From: Paraburkholderia flava
GTDB lineage: Bacteria; Pseudomonadota; Gammaproteobacteria; Burkholderiales; Burkholderiaceae
NCBI RefSeq assembly: GCF_004359985.1
Contig: NZ_SMRO01000001.1
Span: 1,364,001 to 1,428,000 of the forward strand
Length of the DNA stretch: 64,000 nt
Direction of reading: 5' to 3'
In this document: positions 55,331 to 63,284 of the stretch, in pieces
Layout: every line of letters starts with the position of its first letter
Numbering within the stretch: the stretch's first letter is position 1
The notes under the pieces: model-generated
Told to the model about the DNA's origin: nothing
What the model saw: only the letters and a program-made list of their open reading frames with translations
Database searches by the model: none
Made by a program: the position numbers and the translations under genes

Positions 55331-56257
55331 ATGAGCCGTTCCAGCCTCTCCAGTCTTCCCGGCATTGCTGCCCCCACCGCGAGGCGTCGCCTGCCGGTGG
55401 CATGGCTGCTGATCGCGCCGAGTCTGATCCTCGCGCTGTTCATCATCAGCTACCCGATCTACAACATCGTGTTCCAGTCGATGCACGAGGTGTCGCGCTT
55501 CGGTGCGATTCGCGGCTTTAACGGGATCGCGAATTTCACTGCGGTGTTTTCCGATCCGGTGTTCGCCGAGGCGGCGCAACGCACGGTCGTGTGGACCGCC
55601 GCGGTGGTCGGCGGCACGGTGCTGATCTCGGTGCCGGTCGCGCTCGTGCTGAACCAGGATTTTTACGGCCGTGGCGTCGCACGGACGATCGTGATGCTGC
55701 CGTGGTCCGTATCGCTGACGATGACGGCGGTGGTATGGCGCTGGGCGTTCAACGACGACTACGGGATGGTCAACGTCACGCTGCAACGTCTTGGTTTGAT
55801 CGGCGGTCCGATTCACTGGCTCGCCACACCTGAATTCGCGTTCCCCGTCGAGATCGCAGTCGGCATTCTCGTGTCGATTCCGTTCACGGTGACGATTCTG
55901 CTCGGCGGGTTGTCGTCGGTGCCTGGCGACATCTACGAAGCGGCGCGCATCGACGGCGCGAGCGCATGGCAGCAGTTCCGCAAGCTGACGCTGCCGCTGC
56001 TGCGGCCGTTCATCAACATGGCGATCCTGCTGAACGTGATCTACGTGTTCAACTCGTTTCCGATCATCTGGGTGATGACGCAGGGCGGCCCCGACAACGG
56101 CACGCATATCCTCGTCACGTACCTGTACGAACTCGGCTTCCGGCTCGGCCGGCCGGGCGAAGCCGCAGCCGTCTCGATCATCATGCTCGTGATGCTGTTC
56201 GTGTTCTCGATTGCGTACCTGCGCATGCTGCCGCAGAAGGAAGGAGACACGGCATGA
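55331..56257 (+). CDS. CUT1 ABC transporter permease (MalF/UgpA-like)
   Basis: 308 residues, six helices. First helix AWLLIAPSLILALFIISYPI. EAA loop EAARIDGASAWQQFRKLTLP near residue 215 contacts the ATPase. It lies 139 bp after the binding protein and overlaps the next permease start by 4 bp. Confidence 0.93.
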   Translation: MSRSSLSSLPGIAAPTARRRLPVAWLLIAPSLILALFIISYPIYNIVFQSMHEVSRFGAIRGFNGIANFTAVFSDPVFAEAAQRTVVWTAAVVGGTVLISVPVALVLNQDFYGRGVARTIVMLPWSVSLTMTAVVWRWAFNDDYGMVNVTLQRLGLIGGPIHWLATPEFAFPVEIAVGILVSIPFTVTILLGGLSSVPGDIYEAARIDGASAWQQFRKLTLPLLRPFINMAILLNVIYVFNSFPIIWVMTQGGPDNGTHILVTYLYELGFRLGRPGEAAAVSIIMLVMLFVFSIAYLRMLPQKEGDTA

Positions 56258-57099
56258 GTTCGAAAATGAAGCGCACGCTGTGGTGCTGGATCGCGCTCGC
56301 GCCGCTCGTCGTGCTGGTGCTGTTTCCGTTCGCGGTGATGCTGTTCACGTCGCTGAAACCCGCGAACGAAGTGTTCGTCTATCCGGCGCGCTGGCTGCCG
56401 GTGCACTGGCACTGGCAGAATTTCGCGGACATGTGGGAAGCGGCGAATTTCGGCGTCGCGCTGCGCAACAGCGCGGTCATCAGCGTGCTGTCCACCGCGC
56501 TCGCACTCGCGGTCAGCCTGCCCGCCGCGTACGCGCTCGCACGCTTTCCGTTTCGCGGACGCAGCACGTATCGTCAGTTCCTGCTCGTTACGCAGATGCT
56601 GTCGCCGATCCTGCTGGTGGTCGGCCTGTTCCGCCTCGCTGCGATGATCCCGTACGGCGACGGCAACCTCGTCGATTCGAAGATCGGCGTGATCGTGTCG
56701 TACGCGGCGTTCAACATTGCGTTCGCGGTGTGGATGCTGTCGTCGTATTTCCAGACCGTGCCGCGCGATCTCGAAGAAGCCGCATGGCTTGAAGGATGCA
56801 GCCGTACGCGTGCAGTGTTCCGCGTGTTCCTGCCGCTCGCAGTGCCCGCGATCGTCGTCACCGCGATCTTCACGTTCATCAATGCGTGGAATGAATTCGC
56901 GGTGGTGTACACGCTGATCCGCTCGCCTGAGAACAAGACGCTCACCGTGCAGGTGACCGACATGGTCGCCGGGAAGTACACGGTCGAATGGCATCTCGTG
57001 ATGGCGGCGACGCTGTGCGCAACGCTGCCGGTGTCGATCGTGTTCGCGTGGTTGCAGCGGTATATGGTGAAGGGGCTCGCGCTCGGCGCGGTGAAGTAA
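56254..57099 (+). CDS. CUT1 ABC transporter permease (MalG/UgpE-like)
   Basis: 281 residues from ATG 56254 (ATGA overlap with the preceding stop). Six helices; N-terminal WIALAPLVVLVLFPFAVMLF and LPAAYALARFPFRGR. EAA loop EEAAWLEGCSRTRAVFRVFL near residue 185. It pairs with the previous permease and the ATPase at 51757. Confidence 0.93.
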   Translation: MSSKMKRTLWCWIALAPLVVLVLFPFAVMLFTSLKPANEVFVYPARWLPVHWHWQNFADMWEAANFGVALRNSAVISVLSTALALAVSLPAAYALARFPFRGRSTYRQFLLVTQMLSPILLVVGLFRLAAMIPYGDGNLVDSKIGVIVSYAAFNIAFAVWMLSSYFQTVPRDLEEAAWLEGCSRTRAVFRVFLPLAVPAIVVTAIFTFINAWNEFAVVYTLIRSPENKTLTVQVTDMVAGKYTVEWHLVMAATLCATLPVSIVFAWLQRYMVKGLALGAVK

Positions 57100-57128
57100 C
57101 GAGTGTTTTGTACGCTAGTTACGTTGCA

Positions 57129-58721
57129 TCACCCGCCGCGTTTGTGAGCGACGACGTTCGCTTTCGGCCGCATTTCGAACAGCCCGATCAACGCATCCAG
57201 TTCGACCGGCTTCACCAGATGATGATCGAAGCCCGCGTCGGAAGCGCGCTTCACATCGTCGACCTGACCGTAACCGGTGATCGCGATCAGCATCGCGTTG
57301 CGTGTCGCCGGATTCGCGCGCAGCGCACGCGCAACGTCATAGCCGTCCATCCCCGGCAAACCGATGTCGAGCAGCACGACGTCGGTCCGATGATGGAGGC
57401 AGTGGTCGAGCGCGCCGTGTCCGTCGGACGCCATGCAGACGCGGTGTCCGCGCATCTCGAGCAGCATCGTCAGCGATTCGGCGGCGTCGACGTTGTCGTC
57501 TACCACCAGGATGTCGAGCGGCCGGTCGGGCATCGTGGAGCGAGGCTTGCGCGAGATGGCGTCCAGTGCACGCGCGTGTATCACCGGCAACTGCACGCGC
57601 ACCCGCGTGCCGCGTCCGTAGCCTTCGCTCGATAGTTCAATCGTGCCGTCGTGCATCGCGACGAGCGACTGCACGACCGACAGTCCGATCCCGAGTCCAC
57701 CCTGCGCGCGGTCCAGCGAACGGTTCGCCTGGCTGAACAGTTCGAAGACATGCGGCAGTTCGTCGGCGGCGATGCCGAGTCCATCGTCGGTGACGTAGAC
57801 CGATGCGTGGCCGTCATCGAGCGTCACGCCGATCTCGATGTGGCCGCCTTCCGGCGTGTACTTCGCGGCGTTGTCGAGCAGGTTGCCGAAGATCTGCACG
57901 AGCCGCGTGGGATCGCCCCATATGTGCAACGGCACCTCGGGCAGCGCAATCGCAAAGTGGTGCCGGCGCGCATCGATCATCGGACGCGACACCTCGACCG
58001 CGCGCGAGAGCACGACGCCCAGCTCGATTTCCGATTTCTTCAGCGTGATCTTGCCGGTCGTGATCCGCGATACGTCGAGCAGATCCTCCAGCAGATTCGT
58101 CAGATGACGGCTTTGCCGCTCGATCAGTTCGCGTGCCCAGCGCACGCGATCGGGCAAACCGGTTTCGACCATCTTCAGCGCCTCGGCGGCGTTGCGGATC
58201 GGCGCGAGCGGATTGCGCAGTTCGTGCGCGAGCATCGCGAGAAATTCGTCCTTGCGACGATCGGCTTGCTGCAGACGCTCGGCCGTCTCCGCACGCTCGA
58301 CGAGCAGCGCGCGCGCCGAGTATTGCCGGCGCCGCGCACGCGACGCGCCGCGCGCGATACTGACGAGCGTGTCGCCGTGCACAGGTCGCTCGACCAGCAC
58401 AACATTACCCAGTTGCCGCACGCCGCGCGCCGCCGCGTCGAACACACTGTTGCGGCCCTTGCCCACCAGCAGCACGAACGGAAAATCCGACCACAGCGGC
58501 TGCGTCTGGATCCATCCGGCCAGCAGATCGAGCGTCGCTTCGCTCGCTGCTTCCTCGGCGATCAACGCGCAGGCCGCGCCGAGCGCGAGCCCTTCGAGCA
58601 GATCGCCGATCTCGTCGCAGACGTGGCTCTCCAGGCCTTCCTTCGCGAGGAGGCTCTCGATGACGCGGGCATCGCGTCCGTACGGTGCGAGGATCAGTAT
58701 CCGGTCTTCCACGATGGTCAC
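57129..58721 (-). CDS. hybrid histidine kinase with N- and C-terminal receiver-like domains
   Basis: 530 residues from GTG 58721. Residues about 1-130 are a receiver-like domain that seems degenerate (MTIVEDRILILAPYGRDARV, FPFVLLVGKGRNSVF, no clear acceptor Asp). HisKA around residue 166 (FLAMLAHELRNPLAPIRNAA). ATPase domain (GNLLDNAAKYTPEGGHIEI, VTDDGLGIAADEL, GGLGIGLSVV). A full receiver at about 405-520 has Asp in VVLLDIGLPGMDGYDV and Lys in HLVKPVE. No membrane helix, so it is cytoplasmic. Its start overlaps the stop of the KaiC-like gene (GTGA). Confidence 0.93.
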   Translation of the reverse strand: MTIVEDRILILAPYGRDARVIESLLAKEGLESHVCDEIGDLLEGLALGAACALIAEEAASEATLDLLAGWIQTQPLWSDFPFVLLVGKGRNSVFDAAARGVRQLGNVVLVERPVHGDTLVSIARGASRARRRQYSARALLVERAETAERLQQADRRKDEFLAMLAHELRNPLAPIRNAAEALKMVETGLPDRVRWARELIERQSRHLTNLLEDLLDVSRITTGKITLKKSEIELGVVLSRAVEVSRPMIDARRHHFAIALPEVPLHIWGDPTRLVQIFGNLLDNAAKYTPEGGHIEIGVTLDDGHASVYVTDDGLGIAADELPHVFELFSQANRSLDRAQGGLGIGLSVVQSLVAMHDGTIELSSEGYGRGTRVRVQLPVIHARALDAISRKPRSTMPDRPLDILVVDDNVDAAESLTMLLEMRGHRVCMASDGHGALDHCLHHRTDVVLLDIGLPGMDGYDVARALRANPATRNAMLIAITGYGQVDDVKRASDAGFDHHLVKPVELDALIGLFEMRPKANVVAHKRGG

Positions 58722-60235
58722 TTGCTGGCGCCGCCCCTATCAGCCAGCAGCGGCATCGTTCCACGATAGGTCGTGAGGCCGGCCAGCACGCCGTCGAAAT
58801 CGCGCAGCGGCTCGCCCACCTGCACACCGCGCGGGCCGATGCGGAATTCGCGGATCGTCCGTTCGTGCGCGCTCGTGCGGCTCTTCAGCACCGACACCGC
58901 GGACAGCACCTCGCCCGCGCATTCGAAGAAACGGAACAGCAGCAGCGCGTCGCTCAGGTAGCTCAGATCGATATCGGTTGCCACGTTGCCGATCACGCCG
59001 TGCTGACCGAGCACGAGCAACGTCACGACGCCCTGCTGGTTCAGATAGCTCAGCAGTTCGTGCATCTGCAGCGTCAGGTAGCGCTGACCCGGCATCGCCT
59101 GCAGGTACGCGTTCAGACTGTCGATCACGACCGTCGACACGCCGCTCTGCTCGACCGCCACGCGCACGCGGCTCGCGAACTGCCCCGGCGACAGCTCCGC
59201 CGGATCGATCTGCTGGATCAGCAGGCGGCCCTCTTCGATGTAGCGCGCGAACGGCATGCCGATCGCGTCCGCGCGTGCCAGCATGGTGCGCAGCGTCTCG
59301 TCGAACAGGAAGTAGATCGCCCGTTCGCCGCGCTCGATGGCGCTCTGCGTGCAACGCATCGCGGTCGTCGTCTTGCCGACACCGGACGGTCCCACCAGCA
59401 ACGTGTTGGTGCCGGTGGGAAGCCCGCCGCCAAAGAGCGCATCGAGTCCTTCGATGCCGGTCGAATGCGTGGCCGCCACGAATTCGCGATGATGGTCGGA
59501 CGCGACGAGACGCGGAAAGACCTTGACGCCGCCGGTCTCGATATCGAAGTCGTGATGGCCGCCGACGAACCTCATCCCGCGCATCTTCGCGATCCTCAGG
59601 CGCCGGCGTTCGGCGCCGTAGTCGGGCTGAACGTGATCGAGACTGACGACGCCATGACAGATGCTGTGCAACTGCAGATCGCCGGGCTCGGAAGTCTTGT
59701 CGTCGAGCAGCCATACCGTGCACTGGCGACTCGAAAAAAACTGCTTCAGCACGAGCACCTGACGGCGGTATTTCAGCGCGTCCTGCGCGAGCAGCCGCAT
59801 CTCCGACAGGCTGTCGAAGACGATCCGCTTCGGCGCATGATCGAGCACCTTGCGCATCACCTCGCCGACAGTCTCGCCGAGTTCGATCTCGGACGGATGC
59901 AGGATCGACTGCCCTTCGTCCGGACTCAGCCGCTCTTCGCTGACGAGTTCGTGCACGTGCAGCCCGTCGAGCGTCCAGCCGTGCGACGTCGCAACCGCGC
60001 GCAGCTCGTCGGCGGTCTCGGACAGCGTGATGTACAGCCCAGGCTCGCCGCGCCGTAGGCCTTCGAGCAGAAATTGCAGGGCGAGTGTAGTTTTACCCGC
60101 CCCCGGGGCCCCTTCGACGAGATAGACCCGATTGTCGACAAGGCCGCCCAGCAGCACTTCATCCAGTCCCGATACGCCGGTGGAGACACGTTCCTGTTGC
60201 GGAATGTCCATTAGCGATTTGACCCGATCGTTCAT
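58718..60235 (-). CDS. KaiC-like double-domain ATPase
   Basis: 505 residues with two RecA/KaiC domains. Domain 1 has Walker A VEGAPGAGKTTLALQF near residue 41 and Walker B-type IVFDSLSEMRLL. Domain 2 has LLVGPSGVGKTTTAMRC near residue 280 and VVIDSLNAYLQAM. The acidic catalytic positions appear as TLSET and FDET. The length is near cyanobacterial KaiC (519), but KaiA/KaiB genes are absent nearby. KaiC-like proteins without KaiA/B act in stress or phase-dependent signalling in several bacteria. It is translationally coupled to the downstream histidine kinase, a plausible output partner. Confidence 0.9.
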   Translation of the reverse strand: MNDRVKSLMDIPQQERVSTGVSGLDEVLLGGLVDNRVYLVEGAPGAGKTTLALQFLLEGLRRGEPGLYITLSETADELRAVATSHGWTLDGLHVHELVSEERLSPDEGQSILHPSEIELGETVGEVMRKVLDHAPKRIVFDSLSEMRLLAQDALKYRRQVLVLKQFFSSRQCTVWLLDDKTSEPGDLQLHSICHGVVSLDHVQPDYGAERRRLRIAKMRGMRFVGGHHDFDIETGGVKVFPRLVASDHHREFVAATHSTGIEGLDALFGGGLPTGTNTLLVGPSGVGKTTTAMRCTQSAIERGERAIYFLFDETLRTMLARADAIGMPFARYIEEGRLLIQQIDPAELSPGQFASRVRVAVEQSGVSTVVIDSLNAYLQAMPGQRYLTLQMHELLSYLNQQGVVTLLVLGQHGVIGNVATDIDLSYLSDALLLFRFFECAGEVLSAVSVLKSRTSAHERTIREFRIGPRGVQVGEPLRDFDGVLAGLTTYRGTMPLLADRGGASK

Positions 60236-60587
60236 GACCCCCTCACGTTGTTTTGCAATGCCGCCAGATGCTGCAAAAACGGTGCCAGCGTGCGTCGGGA
60301 ACCGCCCGACGCCCCGGCTGTCGCAGGCCGCGCGGCGCCAATTCCGCTGTACATCGACGCCAGACCGCGTAGCATGGGGTCAAGTCCGGCGCCGCTTTTT
60401 AGGGTTGCCTTTTGTATTTGCCGTTTCATTTGCCTGCACTCCGGCCCACCGGCCGCCTTTCTATCCGACACGGCGCGCCCTCCTGTCCATCGCCGTTCGA
60501 TGCAGCCGTGCATGTGCAGCACGCGCAGGTTGTGCAGATCGTCGCCTCTATTCCTACAGGCCGCGCATGCGGCCACCGGAGTTCGTC
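60236..60587. other. 352-bp divergent region
   Basis: Between the KaiC-like gene (leftward) and the small-protein pair (rightward). Open frames cross it but none looks coding. I see no clear palindrome or promoter. Confidence 0.45.
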
Positions 60588-60872
60588 ATGGCAACCGCCT
60601 CCCGCCATTACCGCGGTTTCGAGATCTATCCGCTCGTGTACCCGCACCAAGCCACGCAGACCGGATTCGGCCACAACTACGACGAGGGCTTCGATGCATC
60701 CGTGCGCATCAGCCAGCCGGACGAGACCGGTGCGCCGCCGCGCAGCCGCGTGTTCCATGTGCCCGTCGAGCGGCCGTTCGAAAGCGCGGGCGAAGCGCGG
60801 CGCGCGTCGTCGATCTACGCGGAACAGCTGATCGACGAAGGCGGCCTCGACCACACGGTGTGGGAGCGCTAG
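60588..60872 (+). CDS. small conserved hypothetical protein, 94 aa
   Basis: ATG 60588 with CGGAG 6 nt upstream. The sequence begins YRGFEIYPLVYPHQATQTG after a short head and has a basic/acidic mix (FHVPVERPFESAGEARRASS, YAEQLIDEGGLDHTVWER). No membrane helix or known domain. The pattern of coding and the good ribosome site suggest a real gene. Followed within 2 bp by the next small gene. Confidence 0.65.
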   Translation: MATASRHYRGFEIYPLVYPHQATQTGFGHNYDEGFDASVRISQPDETGAPPRSRVFHVPVERPFESAGEARRASSIYAEQLIDEGGLDHTVWER

Positions 60873-60874
60873 GC

Positions 60875-61126
60875 ATGCAACGCGCGCAACACGGATTCGA
60901 TATGGAACTCGCGATTCAACCCTGCGTGCCGTGCGCCGAACTGCACGGCCAGCCCTCCACCGCCGAGATGCACGCGGACCTGCGCCCGCTGACGCTGGCC
61001 GGCTCGGACACCGCGCGCGCGACTGAACACTATCGCTGCCGGCGCTGTCATGCGGAGTTCGTGCGGGTGCTCGAGGGGAGGGAGAGTCAGACGGTGTGGA
61101 TGCTGATCAATGCGGGGCAGCATTGA
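60875..61126 (+). CDS. small zinc-ribbon-like protein, 83 aa
   Basis: ATG 60875; an in-frame ATG at 60902 (MELAIQPC) is an alternative. Two Cys pairs, CVPC near residue 17 and CRRC near residue 56, separated by about 38 residues, look like a zinc ribbon or rubredoxin-like knuckle. Probably co-transcribed with the preceding small gene. Function unknown. Confidence 0.6.
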   Translation: MQRAQHGFDMELAIQPCVPCAELHGQPSTAEMHADLRPLTLAGSDTARATEHYRCRRCHAEFVRVLEGRESQTVWMLINAGQH

Positions 61127-61148
61127 CGGTGAATGCAGCTGGGTTCGC

Positions 61149-62474
61149 TTATAGCCCCGCCACCGACACGCAGAGCCCTGGCCCCGGCTGGTTATTGCGT
61201 ATCGACAGCGTGAGTCCCTGGCGTTCCGCGATGCGCGCGACGATCGAGAGCCCGAGACCACTGCCCTGCCCCTGCGCACCCTCGCCGCGATAGAAGCGGT
61301 CGAACACGCGCTCCAGTTCCGGCTCGGGAATGCCTGCACCCGTATCGATCACGTCGAAACCCATGCCGGTGTCCGTGCGCGTCAGCACGACGTCGACCTT
61401 GCCGCCGGCCGGCGTGTGACGGATCGCGTTGTCGATCAGATTGTTCAGCAGCACCGCGAGCGAATGCGGCTCCGCAAAAATCTGACACGTGTCCGCCTGC
61501 GTCAACGGCGCGCGAAATTCCAGACCTAGATCGACCTGCTTCGCCTCCGCGATCAGCGAGAAATCGCTGACGGCCTGCTCGCCAATACGCCGCAGACTCA
61601 CCGGTTCCTTCATCGTCGCAGGCCGCGCATCTTCACGCGCGAGCGTCAGCAGCTGTTGTACGAGGTGGATGATCCGGTTGAGCCGGCCCTCGACGCGTTC
61701 GAGCGTCTGCCCTTCGCCCTTCAACGTGCCGTCGCGCGACGCAGCCTGCAATTGCAGCTTCAATGCAGCGAGCGGCGAACGCAGTTCATGTGCGGCATCG
61801 GCGACGAACGTGCGCTGCGCCTGCGAGGCCGCATTGAGTCGCAGCAGCAGATCGTCGAGTGCATCGACGAGCGGGCGGATTTCCACCGGCACCGGACCAC
61901 CGGGTTGCAACGGTTCGAGCGAATCCATCGAACGCGTCGCGAGCGCGCGCGACAATCCGCCGATCGGTGCAAGCCCACGCGCGACGACGAGCAGCACCAG
62001 CACGATCGTCACCGGCACCAGCAACGACAGCGGCCACAGCGTGTGCAACGCGAGCTGCAGCGCAAGTTCTTCGCGCACGGAAATCGGCTGCGCGACCTGC
62101 ACGAAACGATCGGCCTGCTCGAGCCCGAACACGCGCCAGTGATTGCCGCCGCGCTCGACCGTACGCAGACCGACTAGCATCCGGTCGAGCAACGGCGGAC
62201 GCTGCGAGTGATAGACGAGCGCGCCGTTGCGATCCCAGATCTCGATGACGATGCGATCGTCCGACAGACTGCCGAAGTCGGGTGCGTGATGTTCGGCGGT
62301 GGGTGACGTGCCGATGTTCGACGGCAGCGACGTCGCGACGGTACGCAGTTCGTAGTCGAACAGTTCGCCGGCCTCCTCCTGCGCCGTGTGAAAAATGCCG
62401 AACGCCGCGATCCCCGACGCGGCAGCGAGCCCAAAGATCAGCCACCCCAGCAGCCAGCGGCGAATCGATTTCAT
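61149..62474 (-). CDS. sensor histidine kinase (QseC/TctE/IrlS-like)
   Basis: 441 residues from ATG 62474, overlapping the regulator stop (ATGA). Two membrane helices (LLGWLIFGLAAASGIAAFGI and LSLLVPVTIVLVLLVVARG) flank a periplasmic sensor of about 120 residues. Then comes HAMP, HisKA with His in FVADAAHELRSPLAALKL and ATPase motifs (LNNLIDNAIRHTPAGG, DTGAGIPEPELERVF, GSGLGLSIV). The next gene encodes an efflux outer-membrane protein, which suggests metal or drug sensing (inference). Confidence 0.93.
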   Translation of the reverse strand: MKSIRRWLLGWLIFGLAAASGIAAFGIFHTAQEEAGELFDYELRTVATSLPSNIGTSPTAEHHAPDFGSLSDDRIVIEIWDRNGALVYHSQRPPLLDRMLVGLRTVERGGNHWRVFGLEQADRFVQVAQPISVREELALQLALHTLWPLSLLVPVTIVLVLLVVARGLAPIGGLSRALATRSMDSLEPLQPGGPVPVEIRPLVDALDDLLLRLNAASQAQRTFVADAAHELRSPLAALKLQLQAASRDGTLKGEGQTLERVEGRLNRIIHLVQQLLTLAREDARPATMKEPVSLRRIGEQAVSDFSLIAEAKQVDLGLEFRAPLTQADTCQIFAEPHSLAVLLNNLIDNAIRHTPAGGKVDVVLTRTDTGMGFDVIDTGAGIPEPELERVFDRFYRGEGAQGQGSGLGLSIVARIAERQGLTLSIRNNQPGPGLCVSVAGL

Positions 62475-63133
62475 TCGCCCCTCTTGAGCCGGTAGCCGAC
62501 GCCGCGCACGGTGACGATCTGCTCCGCGCCGATCTTGCGCCGCAGGCTGTGCACATGAACCTCGATCGTGTTGCTGCCGACTTCCTCGCCCCATCCGTAC
62601 AGCTTGTCCTCCAGCTCCGCTTTCGTGAACACGCGCGTCGGTTCTTCGATCAGCGCCTGCAGCAATGCGAATTCGCGCGGCACGAGTGATACGGGCACGC
62701 CCGCCTTCGTCACTTCGTGTGCGGCGGGATCGAGCGTCAGTTCGCCGTGCGCGTAGACCGGCTGCTTTTGACCAGTACGACGGCGCAGCAGCGCACGCAC
62801 GCGCGCGGCGAGTTCGTCGAGATCGAATGGTTTGATCAGGTAGTCGTCCGCGCCCGCATCGAGACCGCGAATGCGGTCGTCGATTGCGTCGCGCGCGGTC
62901 AGGATGATCACCGGCGCTTCGCCGTCACGTTTGCGATAGCTGTCGAGCACGGCGATGCCGTCGAGCTTCGGCAGCCCGAGATCGAGCAGCACGAGGTCGT
63001 ACACGCCATTGCCCAGCGACAGTTCGGCCTCGCGGCCATCGCGTGCCCAGTCGACCGCATAGCCCGCGCGGCGCATCGATTCCTGCACCGTTTCCGCAAT
63101 CATTTCGTCGTCTTCCACCAGCAGCAGACGCAT
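62471..63133 (-). CDS. OmpR-family response regulator
   Basis: 220 residues from ATG 63133, AAGGGAGA upstream. Receiver with acidic pair VEDDEM, Asp in LVLLDLGLPKLDG, Thr in VIILTARDAIDDRIRG and Lys in YLIKPFD. C-terminal winged helix (VSLVPREFALLQALIEEPTR, VEVHVHSLRRKIG-like motif IEVHVHSLRRKIG). QseB/TctD/CzcR-type. Likely activates the divergent efflux gene and its own operon. Confidence 0.94.
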   Translation of the reverse strand: MRLLLVEDDEMIAETVQESMRRAGYAVDWARDGREAELSLGNGVYDLVLLDLGLPKLDGIAVLDSYRKRDGEAPVIILTARDAIDDRIRGLDAGADDYLIKPFDLDELAARVRALLRRRTGQKQPVYAHGELTLDPAAHEVTKAGVPVSLVPREFALLQALIEEPTRVFTKAELEDKLYGWGEEVGSNTIEVHVHSLRRKIGAEQIVTVRGVGYRLKRGE

Positions 63134-63196
63134 CGTTTTCTCTCCCTTCTGCGCTTCTTTGCACACGTATAGGGGCACATTGTCGCGGATAACGGG

Positions 63197-63212
63197 TTAA
63201 GGCAGCCTTAAG
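63197..63212. promoter_or_regulatory. candidate response-regulator box TTAAG-N6-TTAAG
   Basis: Two TTAAG copies with an 11-bp period, in the 151-bp region between the OmpR-type regulator and the outer-membrane gene. It also reads as the palindrome TTAAGG-N3-CCTTAA (63197-63211). Direct repeats of this kind are bound by PmrA/QseB/CzcR-type regulators. Confidence 0.6.
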
Positions 63213-63284
63213 CGCTCCATCGGCAGAATCGGCGGCCTGTCCTGCGTGCATATCGCCGCGCACCGCTTATTCAGGAGCCCGAGC

